Of a stretch of 64,000 nt of DNA, positions 35,486-47,999 are shown one piece after another; the stretch's first letter is position 1, and each line of letters starts with the position of its first letter. Where the stretch lies: the NCBI GenBank assembly GCA_015680685.1, contig MNCI01025271.1, positions 84,492 to 148,491 on the forward strand. Reading direction: 5' to 3'. Made by a program: the position numbers and the translations under genes. This stretch comes from Gnetum montanum. Taxonomy: Eukaryota > Streptophyta > Gnetopsida > Gnetales > Gnetaceae. The notes beneath the pieces are model-generated. The model had not been told where the DNA came from. It saw only the letters and a program-made list of their open reading frames with translations, and did no database searches.

Positions 35486-36888
35486 TTATCTTTTTGATAG
35501 TTTTGGATTCAAATCATACATCCTAGATTCTTGTAAGTGTGACACAATAGGGCAACATCCCTTAGGATGTTGATAGTGGCAAATTTCACATCCACCATCA
35601 TCATCTAATTCAATCTTCACAACTTCTTTTACTATAGCAGCTTTGCCCTTGCCCCTTTGGTAGGCAAAATCAGCTTTTTTCTGCCTCCTATGGTCATGAT
35701 CAGTACTTTGCTCTCTTGATTCTTTTGTGATTTTTAGAGTAGTTTGGAATTTTTCATCCAGTGAATCCCACATTTTATCTACCTTGGTCAAGATTTTAGA
35801 CATAGATTTGTGGATCGGCAAGGTCTTTCATTACACCATCTCATCAAGAGGTGACTTCTCCTCATTGTCACAAAAGAGAACATTCTTCTTTCTGATGGAA
35901 GGATATCTACTATATTTTGTTGCACTCTCACATTTTCTTAACTTTCCTTCTTCTTTTGCTACATGCTCAATCAACATTTTTATCTAATGGACTATTAATT
36001 ATGATAGTCTTCCATAGGCATACACCCCAAGGATCCTCTATGTTTCTATGCAAAGCCTATTTACGATGTGGTCAAGCTATTCCCTTTGAGAGTAATCATG
36101 GCTAGGGCATTGATGTAATAATGAATAATATCTACCCATGGCAACATCCAAGGGTTCATGTATTTCTTGTTTTTATCCTTGGATTTAGCTTCCCAGGTTT
36201 GACACTCTATAGTATGTTTGATAGTTGTCATCAAATAATTTTAGCATTTTACACCATCGACAGATTAATCCTAGTTTTAAAGACTTATACCAACTTTTTG
36301 CTTCCTTGATGAGTGTTCTAGGAATAGCTTAAGATTTTGCCACTCATTTTCAATATTTTGTAAGGCATAGGCATCGTGAAAGGCTTGCAGATGCATTTGA
36401 GGATCTTAGTTATACCCCCCTCAAATCTGGGGATATTGTTTCATGTCTAGCTACTTGAATTGACTATCTTTTACATGCCTGGTAGAAATTCTAACATCCT
36501 CTGTGATGTTGAGCATATTTCAAGTGGCCAATACAGGTTCAATGTCATGATCTTGATGATAGCTATGATCTCCTTTGCAATCCTTTCATTCATGGTGGTC
36601 ATTGCAATTATCATTGTTGTTCCACCACGTATGATTCTTTTCAGATTTGCAGGAGGAAGTTGATCTAGATGAAGAGGGTGAAGAGGGAGGGGGACTACCA
36701 CCATCATGGTTTCTACCACTTCCTCTCCACTTCTCATAGCCATTATCTGTAAAGTGATTATCATTATGCTTTTCAGATTTCCCACTTTGACTCCCTTTCT
36801 TAGATCTCCCACAACCATGGGACTTGTTGTAGCAATGATTATTTGCTAACCACTGAGTTGTTGGCCACAATAGGTGGGATTTTATCAT
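35486..36888 (-). pseudogene. gypsy gag, first type
   Basis: Minus strand from 36888: a Ser/Asn/Lys-rich head (GGSPPPSSPSSSRST), then a gag-like core (MKQYPQI near 36440, DPQMHLQAFHDAYALQNIE near 36380), a charged region (35821-35600), and a Cys/His cluster CEICHYQHPKGCC near 35570 that may be a degraded zinc knuckle. Capsid proteins of this type package element RNA. Stops and frame changes are frequent. It precedes protease and RT in the expected order. Confidence 0.6.
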
Positions 36889-37199
36889 GGTTTGTTAGGA
36901 TTTTACTTGTTAAAGGTGGAGAAACCTAGATAAAAAATGGTTTCTTAACCTTGGAAGCATTGGTAACATGTTATTGGTGTTGTGATGTTGATGTCAATGA
37001 AGGTTTAACATGTATGATGAAAGATTTCTTAAGGGTTAGAGGAGGTGGTACCATAATGACAAAGGGCTCCTTAGGATTTGTATTTTGAGGTCACAATGGT
37101 ATTTTAATGATAAATGATTCCCTTGGAGGATTAGATTATTTGGTTTCTATGAATGAGATAACAGTGTAAGAGTTATTATTGGTGTTTCAAGAGTTGGGC

Positions 37200-38420
37200 T
37201 CATTCAACACCAACTCTCCATGGTCAATCATCTTCTAGAGGTCATCCTTTAATGCTAAACAAAAATTAGTGACATTACTAGTCATTTGATGATAATGGTA
37301 TAACCTATCTAGTATAAAGTACTTTGGTAGTTTGGGATCATCCTTAGTTGCTATTGTTGGGTCTCTAGCTATGTCATAAAAAATATTTTGCCTCTTATGA
37401 GCTTCCTCAGATAGTTGTTTATGTTGTATACGATTGTCTTTAAGAAATTTTTCTAAAACCTCATAGGGCTTCATTGGTAACCTACTATACTTTATTTCAT
37501 CCTTTAGCCTAAAGTTTGATTTTGGTTGATTTTGAATGTAGGAAGTGAACGGTTGCAACGAGTCAAAAGATGTATTGAATGGTGGTGATCCCCACCTTTT
37601 TGCTTATTTTGATTACTTTGTTACTGTGGCCATGGTTATATATTCTTGCCTAGTTTTATGCCTATCCCTTCTCATGTGTTGGTTCTTATATGCCATGTAG
37701 GTTAGATTGTTTCTAGCCTGAACTGCTTCCTCAATGTTCTTAGTTTATAAAAAGACTTGGCTCAATGATCATGGCACTAAGTAATAGAGCTTTGACTAAT
37801 AAAGTCATTTACTACTCTCTTGAGGATGGCCAAGAGATGAGTTTCAAAGATAGGCTTTGGAATCTCATTGAGCATTGAATTCCATCTCTGAATTAACCTT
37901 TTGACTGGTTGAAGTCACCCCTATCTCACCTTCATAAGTTGATCTAACATGGCATCTAGCTTCAAGTTGTATTTGAAGTGGTTAACAAATTGGTTTATTA
38001 AGTCCTCAAGGAAAGAGATGAAACCTCTATGCAAGGTTCAATACCAATATAAAACCTTTCTCTTGAGATACATAGGAAAAATGTGTAATATTATATGAGG
38101 CCAAGCTTGCGAAAAGAGGCACTCAGGCCAGAAGGTGACCAAGTGGGTGTTAGGATCCCATTCACCATTGTATTTTGTGAAGTTTAGTACAGGAATGGCT
38201 GTGGGTAAGGTTATTTGAGGAACAAAAGGGCTTATGGGATCAACCTAGTAGAAATCTATAATCTTGACCATTTTAGTTGTACTAGCTTTAAGTTTCTACA
38301 GCTCTTTGGTAAGGTCATGGATCATTTGGAAGGATTGATGCAACCCTTGGGGCATTCATGTAGGTTGTGGTATTTATATTGATGGTTGAGAAGGAAGTTG
38401 ATAGCTTGAGGTTGTGTTAT
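37200..38420 (-). pseudogene. gypsy gag, second type
   Basis: Minus strand reads a clear retrotransposon gag: PVLNFTKYNGEWDPNTHL near 38190, FPMYLKRKVLYWY near 38085, FISFLEDLINQF and FKYNLKLD near 38000, then at 37558-37235 SRLPMKPYEVLEKFL and a decayed zinc-binding segment (YHYHQM...FCLALKDDLEDM). This last form is typical of Tat-like gags. It differs from the gag at 35486-36888, so two elements abut near 36890-37200, or one has captured part of the other. Frames are interrupted throughout. Confidence 0.7.
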
Positions 38421-40676
38421 GGGTAATTGCTAATCATTGTACTAGATATTAGCCTTTAAGCTTGAAATACCTCTCTCATGTTTGATATTGAGCTATCAAA
38501 CAAAACAAGTTTCTATGCAATTGGCTTCACTATGACAAAACTAAGCTCATACATAAAATCAAATTTTAAGTTGAAAACACCCAAAAATTCATATTTAGAT
38601 TATAAATGAGATCAAAACAATTTAGAGGAAAAAGACAACTAGATTTTTTTTATGATTAAGTCTTTTAGTTAGTTGTCTAAGTTGAACTTCATCCTTGATT
38701 ACCTTACATATATCAAAGTTGTTGTGAAAAGAGATGAATTGGAGTTAATAAAATGTTCATATCTTATTAATGCATCTTTAATCTTAGAATTTTGACACTT
38801 TGGTAAAATTTTCTTGTTAGGGTAGTGGAATAAGGTCCTCAAGCTTAGTCTATCTCTAAAAGTTTAGCTATTGATTTTACAAAAATGGCCACTAATAGCA
38901 GCACTATGATTTAGGTCATACTTATGGTATTACAAGATAGGCTAACCAAATGTCATGATCTAGTCAAGCTGTGGCTATGAAACTTCTCCAAGATATGAAG
39001 TCTTGTGAAATAGGTAAAGCAATCTTTAAATGTTAACCACAATGGCACTATATATCATAGTTTCTGGCCACAACTCATGGTTAAGTTATGGAGGTAGACC
39101 ATGAATGTGTCATAGGTCATGGTTAAGCTTGAATAAATAATTAAGTCCTCCTAAAGCTTTTATACATTTTAAATATGAATCACAAGGTAACCATGTGTCA
39201 TGGTTTGCCTAGTTTTCAAAAATAAGCTCATCATGAGTCATGATGATTTTATAGGCAAAACAAAAAAAATGAGCAAATGAAGAATTTCAACTTGGATCTA
39301 GGCATTACAACAAAATATAATCTTGCAAATAAAGTTTGCAATACATTATCTATCATTTAAAATTGTAAAGGAGGGCTTGAATTATAGCTAAACATATAAA
39401 AGCTTCATCAAATATAAAAAATTCATCAAACTTGTTGAAACCATTAATTAACACAAGATAGATAATTTTAAAAGGGAAAAACTTTGTTTGAGCCTAACAA
39501 ACATAATTAGATAGAGCACCAACACTTCTAAATATCAAAAAAATGATATTAAATAGTTTTTTTTATTAGCATAATATTCTTTTTTTCAACTAATTCATTG
39601 ATCTTTCAACTAAGATAATACTTGTACAAATTTGAAATTTAATTGAAAGAACAAAAGTCAATTGAGAGAATGAGAGTTATGTGTAACGATGAGAGAAACA
39701 TTAAGAGAATGTGATTCAGCATGTGATAATGCTAAAAAATTAAGATAATGAAAACATTAATTAAGGGAAAATTGAAAGAATTCATGTTGGCCTACCATGG
39801 AAGAGCTTCACTTGAGAGATATGCTAGAAAAATGATAGAAAATTGGAGTGGAGCTCATGGATCTATAAAAATCAATGGCATAAAAAAGAATTATCAACCA
39901 TAACTACAATGTTCATTGTTCCAAAGCATGGTCCTAGGATCATTGATGGATGAGCGAAAGCCTAACCTCTTTGAGTGGCTACATTTAGGCTTGAACCCAA
40001 GTCTTTGACATAGAAATGATCATCCTACCCTCACTCCAAGTGGTAGTCCCTTAAAAAAATCAACACTTGTATGGATTAAAAATAGAGGTGAATAAAAGAA
40101 ATAATAACTTGATACAACCCATCTTAAATTACACAACTTCTTCATCATGCTACATTATTTCTAGCCACTTGCAAAACACAAGTAATGCAATCCTTTTACA
40201 TAATTCCATCTATTGGCATAATGGAGATGAGAGCTCACTCTTATTAGAGTGAGAGGAGTGGCTTCATTAATGAGACAAATGCCACTCATGTGATGCTCCA
40301 TGAATGAGAACAACACCATTTTCTTCAATATGGACCATAACTACCATAGCTACTCATCCACTAATTACTTTAAAAACCTCAAATAATTCTCATTATTTCC
40401 CATTTCATGAGCATGACTCTTAAGCCATTAAGGTGCCTACTTCATTGCTTTGGTTACAACTTGTCATGTCTTACCACATAACACTATGATAATGTATAAA
40501 AATAACATAAGATTTGTGCACATACAACATGAATAATAGGAATAAACATAATGACCATATAACTTGACTTGCACCAATGACTAATTTAGGACCTTTGGCA
40601 CTATATCTATGTTTTTTAGCCATTTTTTATGGCTTATGAACCTAATAAAAGTTTTTCTTGATTTGGCTGTAGGATT
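38421..40676. other. non-coding stretch, possible LTR of the minus-strand elements
   Basis: No coding similarity. From 38880 to 39260 TCATGGTT/GGTCAT words recur about ten times, like the motif-rich LTR regions elsewhere in this window. On the minus strand near 40060-39985, GACTACCACTTGGAG and, about 40 bp later, GGGTTCAAGCC resemble spaced tRNA-type A and B boxes, so a SINE relic is possible. Confidence 0.4.
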
Positions 40677-41729
40677 TGTTGATGTCAACATTCCCATGCT
40701 AGTATAGGATCATTATCAGTTTAGCTACTAGGATAGTTTCACAATTTCAAGCCATCACCTCTATTTGAAAAAAATTACATGATAGATGGGGATACATTTG
40801 AGATACCTCATTTAACCTTTGAATTTTTAATTGTTATTAGATGATTATATTATCCAACAATAAGTAGATAGAACACTTTCATTGGTGTAGAAGTGGAGTC
40901 AGTGTCAAACATATTCCTTGGCACTATAACTAGAATTTACCGAATCTTTCAGGGAATCCCTTTCTCTTTAAATTTGTTATTGGACCAATTCTGGTCTTGC
41001 AAATGAAGAAGGAGATTAAGATGGAGCTCTATCTCAACCATAAGTTTTACCAACAGCTCCCATCAGATCATTAAATTAACCACCCAAACTTAGCAGGTGA
41101 TCTATCTCATAAATAAGATTTAGGGCTATATAGTGAACAAACTTCTTTTATTTCAACCTTTTGAGAAAGAAAAAGCAATTCCCATAGTAGTAGTGAACAA
41201 AATGGGAGCAAACTAAATCATTTGTTTCTTTGATTATAAAGAGAATCGTGTAAAATAGGATTGTAGGAGAGTAATATAATTTGTATGTCACTTAACAACT
41301 ATGTGTTTCAGTCATTATTGTAAACTTAGTCATAAGTATTATAAAGAAACTATTTTATTACAAAGCTTTCTACTCGTATGAAGAGTTTCTGTTATTTTCC
41401 CTTTAGTGTCTTTTGAGTTACTATTTATTTGTATGTCCAATTTCAAAACTTATTTAATTCATGGTTACTATTTTTCTAAAATTCCTAGCTAGGTTAATAA
41501 TTTCTTCTTTTTAATTAGTTTTCAAATTTATTCCATGAATTATTTTAGGATTTGTAGCAATACTATTAACGATAATTGTTTGTTTGTTAATCATTTAAAT
41601 GCTACATATGCTTTAGTAGCTTCAATTGTTCCTAGGTTTCTATGCCCAAAAGGGAGATGCCCTATGATTTTGTCACCTAAATGAGTTTTTTGAGGGCATT
41701 TTTGTATGATCCAAATACTTCCATCAACA
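40677..41729 (+). repeat. 5' LTR of copy B
   Basis: 1053 bp, TGTTGATGTCAACATT... to ...CTTCCATCAACA. It aligns along its length with 48645-48730 plus 54744-55807, for example AGTAGATAGAACACTTTCA near 40861/54850 and GAGTTTTTTGAGGGCATT near 41681/55760. Divergence is considerable, so the insertion is old. Confidence 0.9.
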
Positions 41730-41757
41730 TCCTCTTTTTGGTGCTAGAAGGAGGGCC
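41730..41757 (+). other. primer-binding region of copy B
   Basis: Nine bases past the LTR is TGGTGCTAGAAGGAGGG. It begins TGG as expected for complementarity to a tRNA 3' CCA end. I cannot name the tRNA with confidence. Confidence 0.5.
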
Positions 41758-41929
41758 AGTTTCTATTTTTCTATTTTTGTTTCCTGAACCTCCATTTTCC
41801 TTTTCCCTATTTTCGTGTTTTAATTTAGTGGTCCCTACCTTAGTCCAACTTTAGTAAGGTTCTTTTTCTTAATAACATCATTCTATTTTAGATGTACTTT
41901 TCTAAAACTCTAAATTTAAGGTTTTCATC

Positions 41930-41952
41930 ATTATATATATATATATATATAT
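41930..41952. repeat. (TA)n microsatellite
   Basis: A short run of TA repeats in the leader of copy B. Confidence 0.85.
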
Positions 41953-42138
41953 TGCAATTTCAGTTTTTAAAAAAGAATAATATATAACTATTTTCCTATT
42001 TACTTCAATTTTTACAATTTACCAACATTTACATTTCATGGCCTATTCATTTTATGAGTGAAGAGGCTTCCCATAGAATATTTCCTAGAAGATCTCTTAC
42101 CCTAACCGTAACCCACCTACTACCCATCATTTCACCTT

Positions 42139-43700
42139 AAGAAGACAATGAGCTTCACATTTTTCAAACTATAACCCAAGAAGGATCCAAACTAAGATGG
42201 TAGCCAATCCACCCCTAGATCTTTTGGTTAGCAATCCCTTTAATTTCATGAACTATCATAATACTCCTAAACATCTACAAAATATTAATTTGTTCTTTGA
42301 CCCTACTTCCTCTACCAGTGATGCCCAACAACATATAGAATGCTTTGAAACCTTGCTAGGCATTCACAATATTACTAAAAAATGATATAGCATATAGAGT
42401 CTTCATAAATACTCTCAGAAGTAAATCCATACAATGGTTTTTGATGTTCCCTTATGCATTTGTTAATTCATGGCTAGACTTTAAAAATAAGTTTCTACTC
42501 CAATTTGATAAGTTTACTAGTCCTATCTTAGCCTCAAGCAACTTTACAGGTCTAATAACACTACCTTGGAAAAACATTTGTAACTATAATTTAATACTTC
42601 TCCATCAAATAACTTATGTGCTAAAGGAGATGTGTCCTTAACCTGATGGTATTTTTAACTTTTACCTCTCCACAATTGATTCATGTTTTTCCTATGCCAT
42701 AAAATCTGATCACAATGTTGTAGAATCACAAGGAGAAATGGCCAAAGCTATTGAATTAGAATAGATTACCTTAATGAATAGCCTTCAAACTAAATTTGGG
42801 ATGATTAGTATTAGAAATACTATGAAATCTAGTCCCTTACCATTACAAACCTTCCTAATGAATAATACTATGTTTCAAACCCCTACTCTTCTATAAGCAT
42901 ATCAACCTACAAATAATTATTTTCAAAGTTCAACCTCTTCATTTTTACCATGAAATAATGATTTGAGTGATGATCAATTAAAAGCTTTAATCTAATTCAT
43001 CATAAATCAAATGGAATATCTAATCCTAATGGATCTATTAATCAAATAGAGAACCAAGTCACCCAAATATTAACTTCACTTCAAAAACTTTCAATGGAAT
43101 AACAAGGTTTTTGCACAATATGAAAAACTAAGTGCATCAATCAATGATGATTATTATCATCTTCATAACACTAGGAAACATTAAAAGAAAACTTTTTCTC
43201 AATTCTTAACATTATATGACAATATTTCCCAAAATCAACAAAATGGAAAAGCCCCAATTATGTTCCTCAACATACCTCACAAAAGAGAAAATGAAGAGGT
43301 CACCTCATGTGAACAAGTCATGGTGAGTAATCCCAACCCACATAACACTCGTTGTCATAGACTTAGTGACATTATAAATACTACTCAATAAAAAACTAGG
43401 AATAATCCTTATACTCCTCCCAACAAATGAGATACTAGTCAAAATAACATGAATAACCAAATTGGACCATCCCAAGTAAACATTCAACAACAATCAAACT
43501 CAGCTTCTATACTTAGCAGAACTCCACCTTAACATGAAGTCAAAGATGAACATAAAGCTTATGCTTTAGTTGAGGATTTTAAAAAAATTAAAGCAAACAT
43601 ATTAATGTATGATCTTTTACATTTTAATGAAATGAAAGACATGATCCAAAAGATAGTTCATACACCTAAAACCAATAAACAAAAATCTCCAACAACCAAA
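42139..43700 (+). pseudogene. gag of gypsy copy B
   Basis: Open pieces at 42197-42385 (DAQQHIECFETLLGIHNI) and 42441-42641 (FVNSWLDFKNKFLLQFDK) form the core of a retrotransposon gag capsid domain, joined by a frameshift near 42390. A charged tail follows, with VEDFKKIKANILMYDL near 43570. No CCHC zinc knuckle is visible. Stops are frequent. Confidence 0.72.
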
Positions 43701-43779
43701 ACAAAAGTTCATTTTTAAAAAATTCCTAATGCTCTATCAATACAAAGGTCAAGCAATTTCATGTTAAATAAGAAAGATC

Positions 43780-44200
43780 AACCTCCATTCCAAACAACCA
43801 TGATTATTTTACATAAGAATGTTCATAACTGCTTAATTGACTTTGGTGCAACTATAAGTATCATGTCATTTGAACTGTGTAAAATTTTAGAAGGATAAAT
43901 GCTACCATAAACAAGTGTGATACAACTTTATATACCTAATGTACTTATGGTAGGATCATTAAAATGAGTAAAAGTGCAACTAAAACAATACCATACTTTC
44001 ACATTTTATATGGATATTTCAATAGTTAACATGTCATCCACTTATGATGTGCTTCTATCAAGGACTTTTGAAGCCCCATTTGGAGGCTTATTTACATCAA
44101 ATTTTTTAAAATTATTAATTCCTATTAAAGAAAAAGATGAATATGTTATTATACCTAGAGAACCTTTTTATAAGCATATGGTAAGAAATTTTGATCAATA
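43780..44200 (+). pseudogene. aspartic protease of gypsy copy B
   Basis: The active-site segment reads LIDFGATISIMS near 43840, where DSGA or DLGA is normal. A second half (DVLLSRTFEAPFGG, near 44045) matches the ILGR..L..A region. The intervening frame has stops. It would release the element's proteins from the polyprotein. Confidence 0.65.
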
Positions 44201-44544
44201 AAATCAATCTTTGGAAAACCAAAATACCAATATTTTTATAGAATTATTAAAATTGGACTTAGAGAATATGTTATAAATGGCAATGTGAGTGAAATTTCAA
44301 AAATAAATCCTTTTACTTATACATATTCCATTCAATATTATCAAGCTTTTAGAAAATGTGAGAAAATTTATGAAGATACCTTACCATATCATCAACATGA
44401 CATAAAAACATTTCTTTTTGGTGATCCTCCACCATTAGAAAAGGACAAAGATATAAATGAAATTTTAAACTTTGAAACATTAGAAGATGAACAAAATTTT
44501 AATAATGATCATTGTTATATTGATTAAAGGACAAATTTTGCATA

Positions 44545-44985
44545 TTTTACTAACTTAAATAGTTGAATATTAAGAGTGCATGGTGCCTCTTCCAAAAAAG
44601 GATGTGGAGCTAGAATAATGCTCATATCTCTTGGTGAAGCTCCTATCCTTAAAGCCATCAATTTCAGACAACCAATGACTAACAACATGGTTGAGTACAA
44701 GGTATTTATACATAGGATCAAGCTAGCTCAATATTATGACTTATTTAAACTCAAGCTTTATAGTGACTCTCAACTAATAGTAAATCAAATTAATGAAATT
44801 TTTTATGATAAGGATGCTACTATGAAAGTGTATAAAGGTTACATCCTTGAACCTTTTAAGGAATTTGATCACATATCTATTGAACATGTTCCTAGAGAAG
44901 AAAATTATGTCTCTATTGCATTATCTCAAATGGCCACTACTTTAGATGTTCCATTTCAACATAATTCTTGGGATTTTGAAATTGT
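44545..44985 (+). pseudogene. additional RNase H-like domain upstream of RT (copy B)
   Basis: The frame contains RVHGASSKKGCGARIML, NNMVEYKVFIHRIKLA, LKLYSDSQLIVNQINE and IEHVPREENY, the order and spacing of an RNase HI-type (archaeal/plant-type) domain. The first acidic residue is His here (VHGA for FDGA) and the last (ADALA) is lost, so it would be inactive, while the Glu and the DSQL Asp remain. It sits between protease and RT on the same strand. Copy A has the same C-terminal half in the same position (1-170). Tat elements normally have such a domain after the first RNase H. Confidence 0.82.
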
Positions 44986-45402
44986 CATTGAAAAAGTTAA
45001 CTCTTATTGTATTCTAGATAATATCTTTTATTTCTAAGTTTTTAACATCATATTTACAAATTTTTATTTTCCAAGGTTAATTTAGTGATCAATGTTTGAA
45101 AATTTCTTAATAATATATAACCAACGATGTCATATTTTTAAATAAAATCACTCCTAAAATAGCAACTAGAGAAGCTTTATTTGATGCATTACATACCAAA
45201 ATTGAGAAAATATGTAAAAATACTAATTGGAAAGTGTTAGCTAAAACAAAAACAATTCAAATTCAAAATAAAGGACAAAACTATCCTATTAAAGGTGGAG
45301 CTCACTTACATGCAAATGAAAAACAAAACTTGATTGAATTGTTATATAATTTCAATGATGTTTTAGCTTTGACTTATGAGGATCTTAAAACTTTCAATCC
45401 TC

Positions 45403-46145
45403 TCATGATAACACATACTATACCTCTTAAGCCCAAAATAAAACCATTCAGATAAAAGCATAGACCTATGAATCCTAAGATTGAAACTTTAATTAAAGCA
45501 AAAATTGATAAACTTTTAGAATCTAAAATTATTTATCTTTTGAGACATTTGAGTTGGATATCAAAATTAGTACTAGTTAGAAAATAAATAGGTGAATTAC
45601 AATTATGTATTAATTTTCATAACCTTAATATCTTTTGTATAAAGGATAATTACCCACTTCCCCTTATGGAAGATATTTTTCAAATTGTGAATGGTGCGCA
45701 AATGTAAGTAAGAAGGACCAATATAAGACTACCTTTACAAAAAAAAATGGAGAACTTTTCAATTCGCTAAGATGTCCTTTAGTCTTAGAAATGCTGGTTT
45801 ACCTTTCAAATAATTTTAGTAAAAATTTTGAATGATTAATTAAGAAATGCATTATTATTTATCTAGATGATTTAATTATTTTCTCTAAAGATCAGGGCAC
45901 ATACCTTAGAGACCTTAGAAATATTTTCATAATATGTAGACAATTTTGTGTTACTTTGAATGCCAAGAAATCTATTTTTGGTGTTCAAAGTGGTAATTTT
46001 CTTAGCCATATACTGGCTAAAGAAGGAATTGTGATCAATCTCAAGTAGGTAAATGTTATTTTAGAAGTACCTTATCCTTTGTCTCAGACTAATTTAAGGG
46101 ATTTCTTTAGGAAAAATAATTTTTTAGATGATCTATTCCTATTTA
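45403..46145 (+). pseudogene. reverse transcriptase of gypsy copy B, catalytic segment deleted
   Basis: Matches copy A RT throughout (DNYPLPLME, NGAQM, IIIYLDDLIIFSKD). At about 45705, roughly 43 bp present in copy A are missing, exactly the stretch coding FLDGYLGYNQI with the first catalytic Asp. The deletion also shifts frame. Several stops are present. Confidence 0.85.
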
Positions 46146-46209
46146 TTCTGAATTAGTTAAACCATTAAATGACATGCTTAAGAAAGATAGGGATGTGCAT
46201 TGGGTAGAA

Positions 46210-46570
46210 GAAAGGAGATTCTTTTTCTTACCATTAAAAAAGCCATTATAAATGCTCCTATTTTAGCTTCTCCTTTGTATGAAAATGATTTCCTTTCATA
46301 TGCCTTTTTTAGTGATGTTACTACAACCATTATCTTAACCCAAGATATCATTTAATCAATGTGAAAGGCCTATAGCTTTCATGTCTACATCATTGAAAGA
46401 TGCAAAATGAAAATATTCACCTATAGAAAAATAATTGTATGTTGTGATTAAGCTCTAAAGAAATTTTTCTACTATTGAAATTTTTTGTTATTATTCCTAA
46501 TCTAGCCACCATTACATTAGTCAAATTACAAAATACTAGTGAAAATGTGCTAAATAGGTTATGAAATTAT
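46210..46570 (+). pseudogene. RNase H of gypsy copy B
   Basis: Follows RT and parallels copy A 1440-1800: IINAPILASPLYENDF..., a SDVTTTIILTQDI-like segment and a decayed YSPIEK segment. Broken by frameshifts. Confidence 0.7.
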
Positions 46571-46689
46571 AACAATTTGATATTCAATGAAAGGTAGCCA
46601 AGTTAGTTAAAGAAATTGACCTTACCAAGCTAATAGCGAAAGCCTCAACTTTAGAAAATTATGATACACGTAAAGACAAAGAATCAATA

Positions 46690-47999
46690 TTGCTTCAAAT
46701 AATATTTATTGATGAGAAGAATGATATTCCATTTTCTCCTAACTACTTACATGATCCATGGTATGAAGATAGTAAGTTTTATTTAACCTTTCACCATTGT
46801 CTTTTAGATTTACCTAGATATAAAAGAAAGCTTTTAGTATCTAAATGTTTGAAGTTTACTTTAATTAGCGATGACTTATTTAGAAAAACTTTCTAAGGAA
46901 TATATTTTAAATTTTTAGACTAAGAACAAGCTAACAATGCTTTAAGGTAACTACATGAGGAAGGATATATAGGATATCACTTTTTAGTACATAAAACAAT
47001 AAGAGTAGGATACTATTGGCCTATTATGATTAAGGAATCTTACAACTTGGTTAAAACTTATGTACAAAGTTAAGTGTTTAAAGGTAAATATTCCAAATGT
47101 TTAGCTTCTTTACAAACTATAATAGAAACTAGACCATTTCATAATGGGCTTTAGATTTTATAGGAGTGATTAATCCATTATCAATAGCTTAGCATAATTT
47201 TATGTTAATGGCTGCTGATTATTGTAGATGTTGATTAGAAGAAAAGGCAACTAAAACTGCAACATCTCGTGAAGTTATTTGGTTTTTAGAAAAAGATATA
47301 ATTTCCAGATAATGGACTTGCTTTCATCTTTATAATGTTTACAAATTTGGCTAGGGGACATAATATTATTGTCAAAGTTGTCACTAAATATTATTCCCAA
47401 GGAAATGATTTAGCAAAATCATCCACTAAAATTATATTATATGGAATTAAGAAGATGATAACTCAAAATCCATGTACATGGCATGAACAATTAAAATTGG
47501 GTAGTATAGGCTGATAGAATTCATTATAAAGAGTCAATTAAAACTACACCATGTGATTTAGTATATGGATAAGAATTAATATTGCCAATAAATTTACAGA
47601 TTCCCACATATCAATTTTTCTTAGGTTATTTACTAACTAATAAACATTAAATTTTACACACATATGACATTTGGAATTTATAACTTAAAAGAGTCAAAGC
47701 TATTGAATGTCTATTTAAGCATCAACAAATTGGTAAAAGATGGTTGGATAAGAAATATGTACCTAAAGCTTTCAAAGTAGGTCATCTAGTCCTAAAGAAA
47801 GATAGAGCGTCTGGTCAAACAAGTTACCAAAGTAAGTTTTCTTCTATGTGTTCAGGCATATACTAAGTCACAAATGTCATTGGCCCAAATTTTTACAAAG
47901 TTGTTGATTTGTAGAGAAACACATTATATAGAATTTTTAATGCATTTCATTTAAAGCATTTCTACTTAGGTGCCCCTCATGAACACTTGGTAGATCCTT
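46690..47999 (+). pseudogene. integrase of gypsy copy B
   Basis: Parallels copy A 1930-3260. The zinc finger has lost its cysteines (KTYVQS for KTCVQC). The core shows ALDFIGVI, but the NGxAF segment is shifted and the catalytic Glu position is Lys (LAKSSTK). The C-terminal part (VLKKDRASGQT, AFHLKHFY, HLVDP) ends at the stop at 47999, just as copy A ends. Confidence 0.8.

Noticed and set aside
35275-36663. Plus-strand ORFs opposite the gag
   Set aside because: They are shadows of the minus-strand gag coding sequence.
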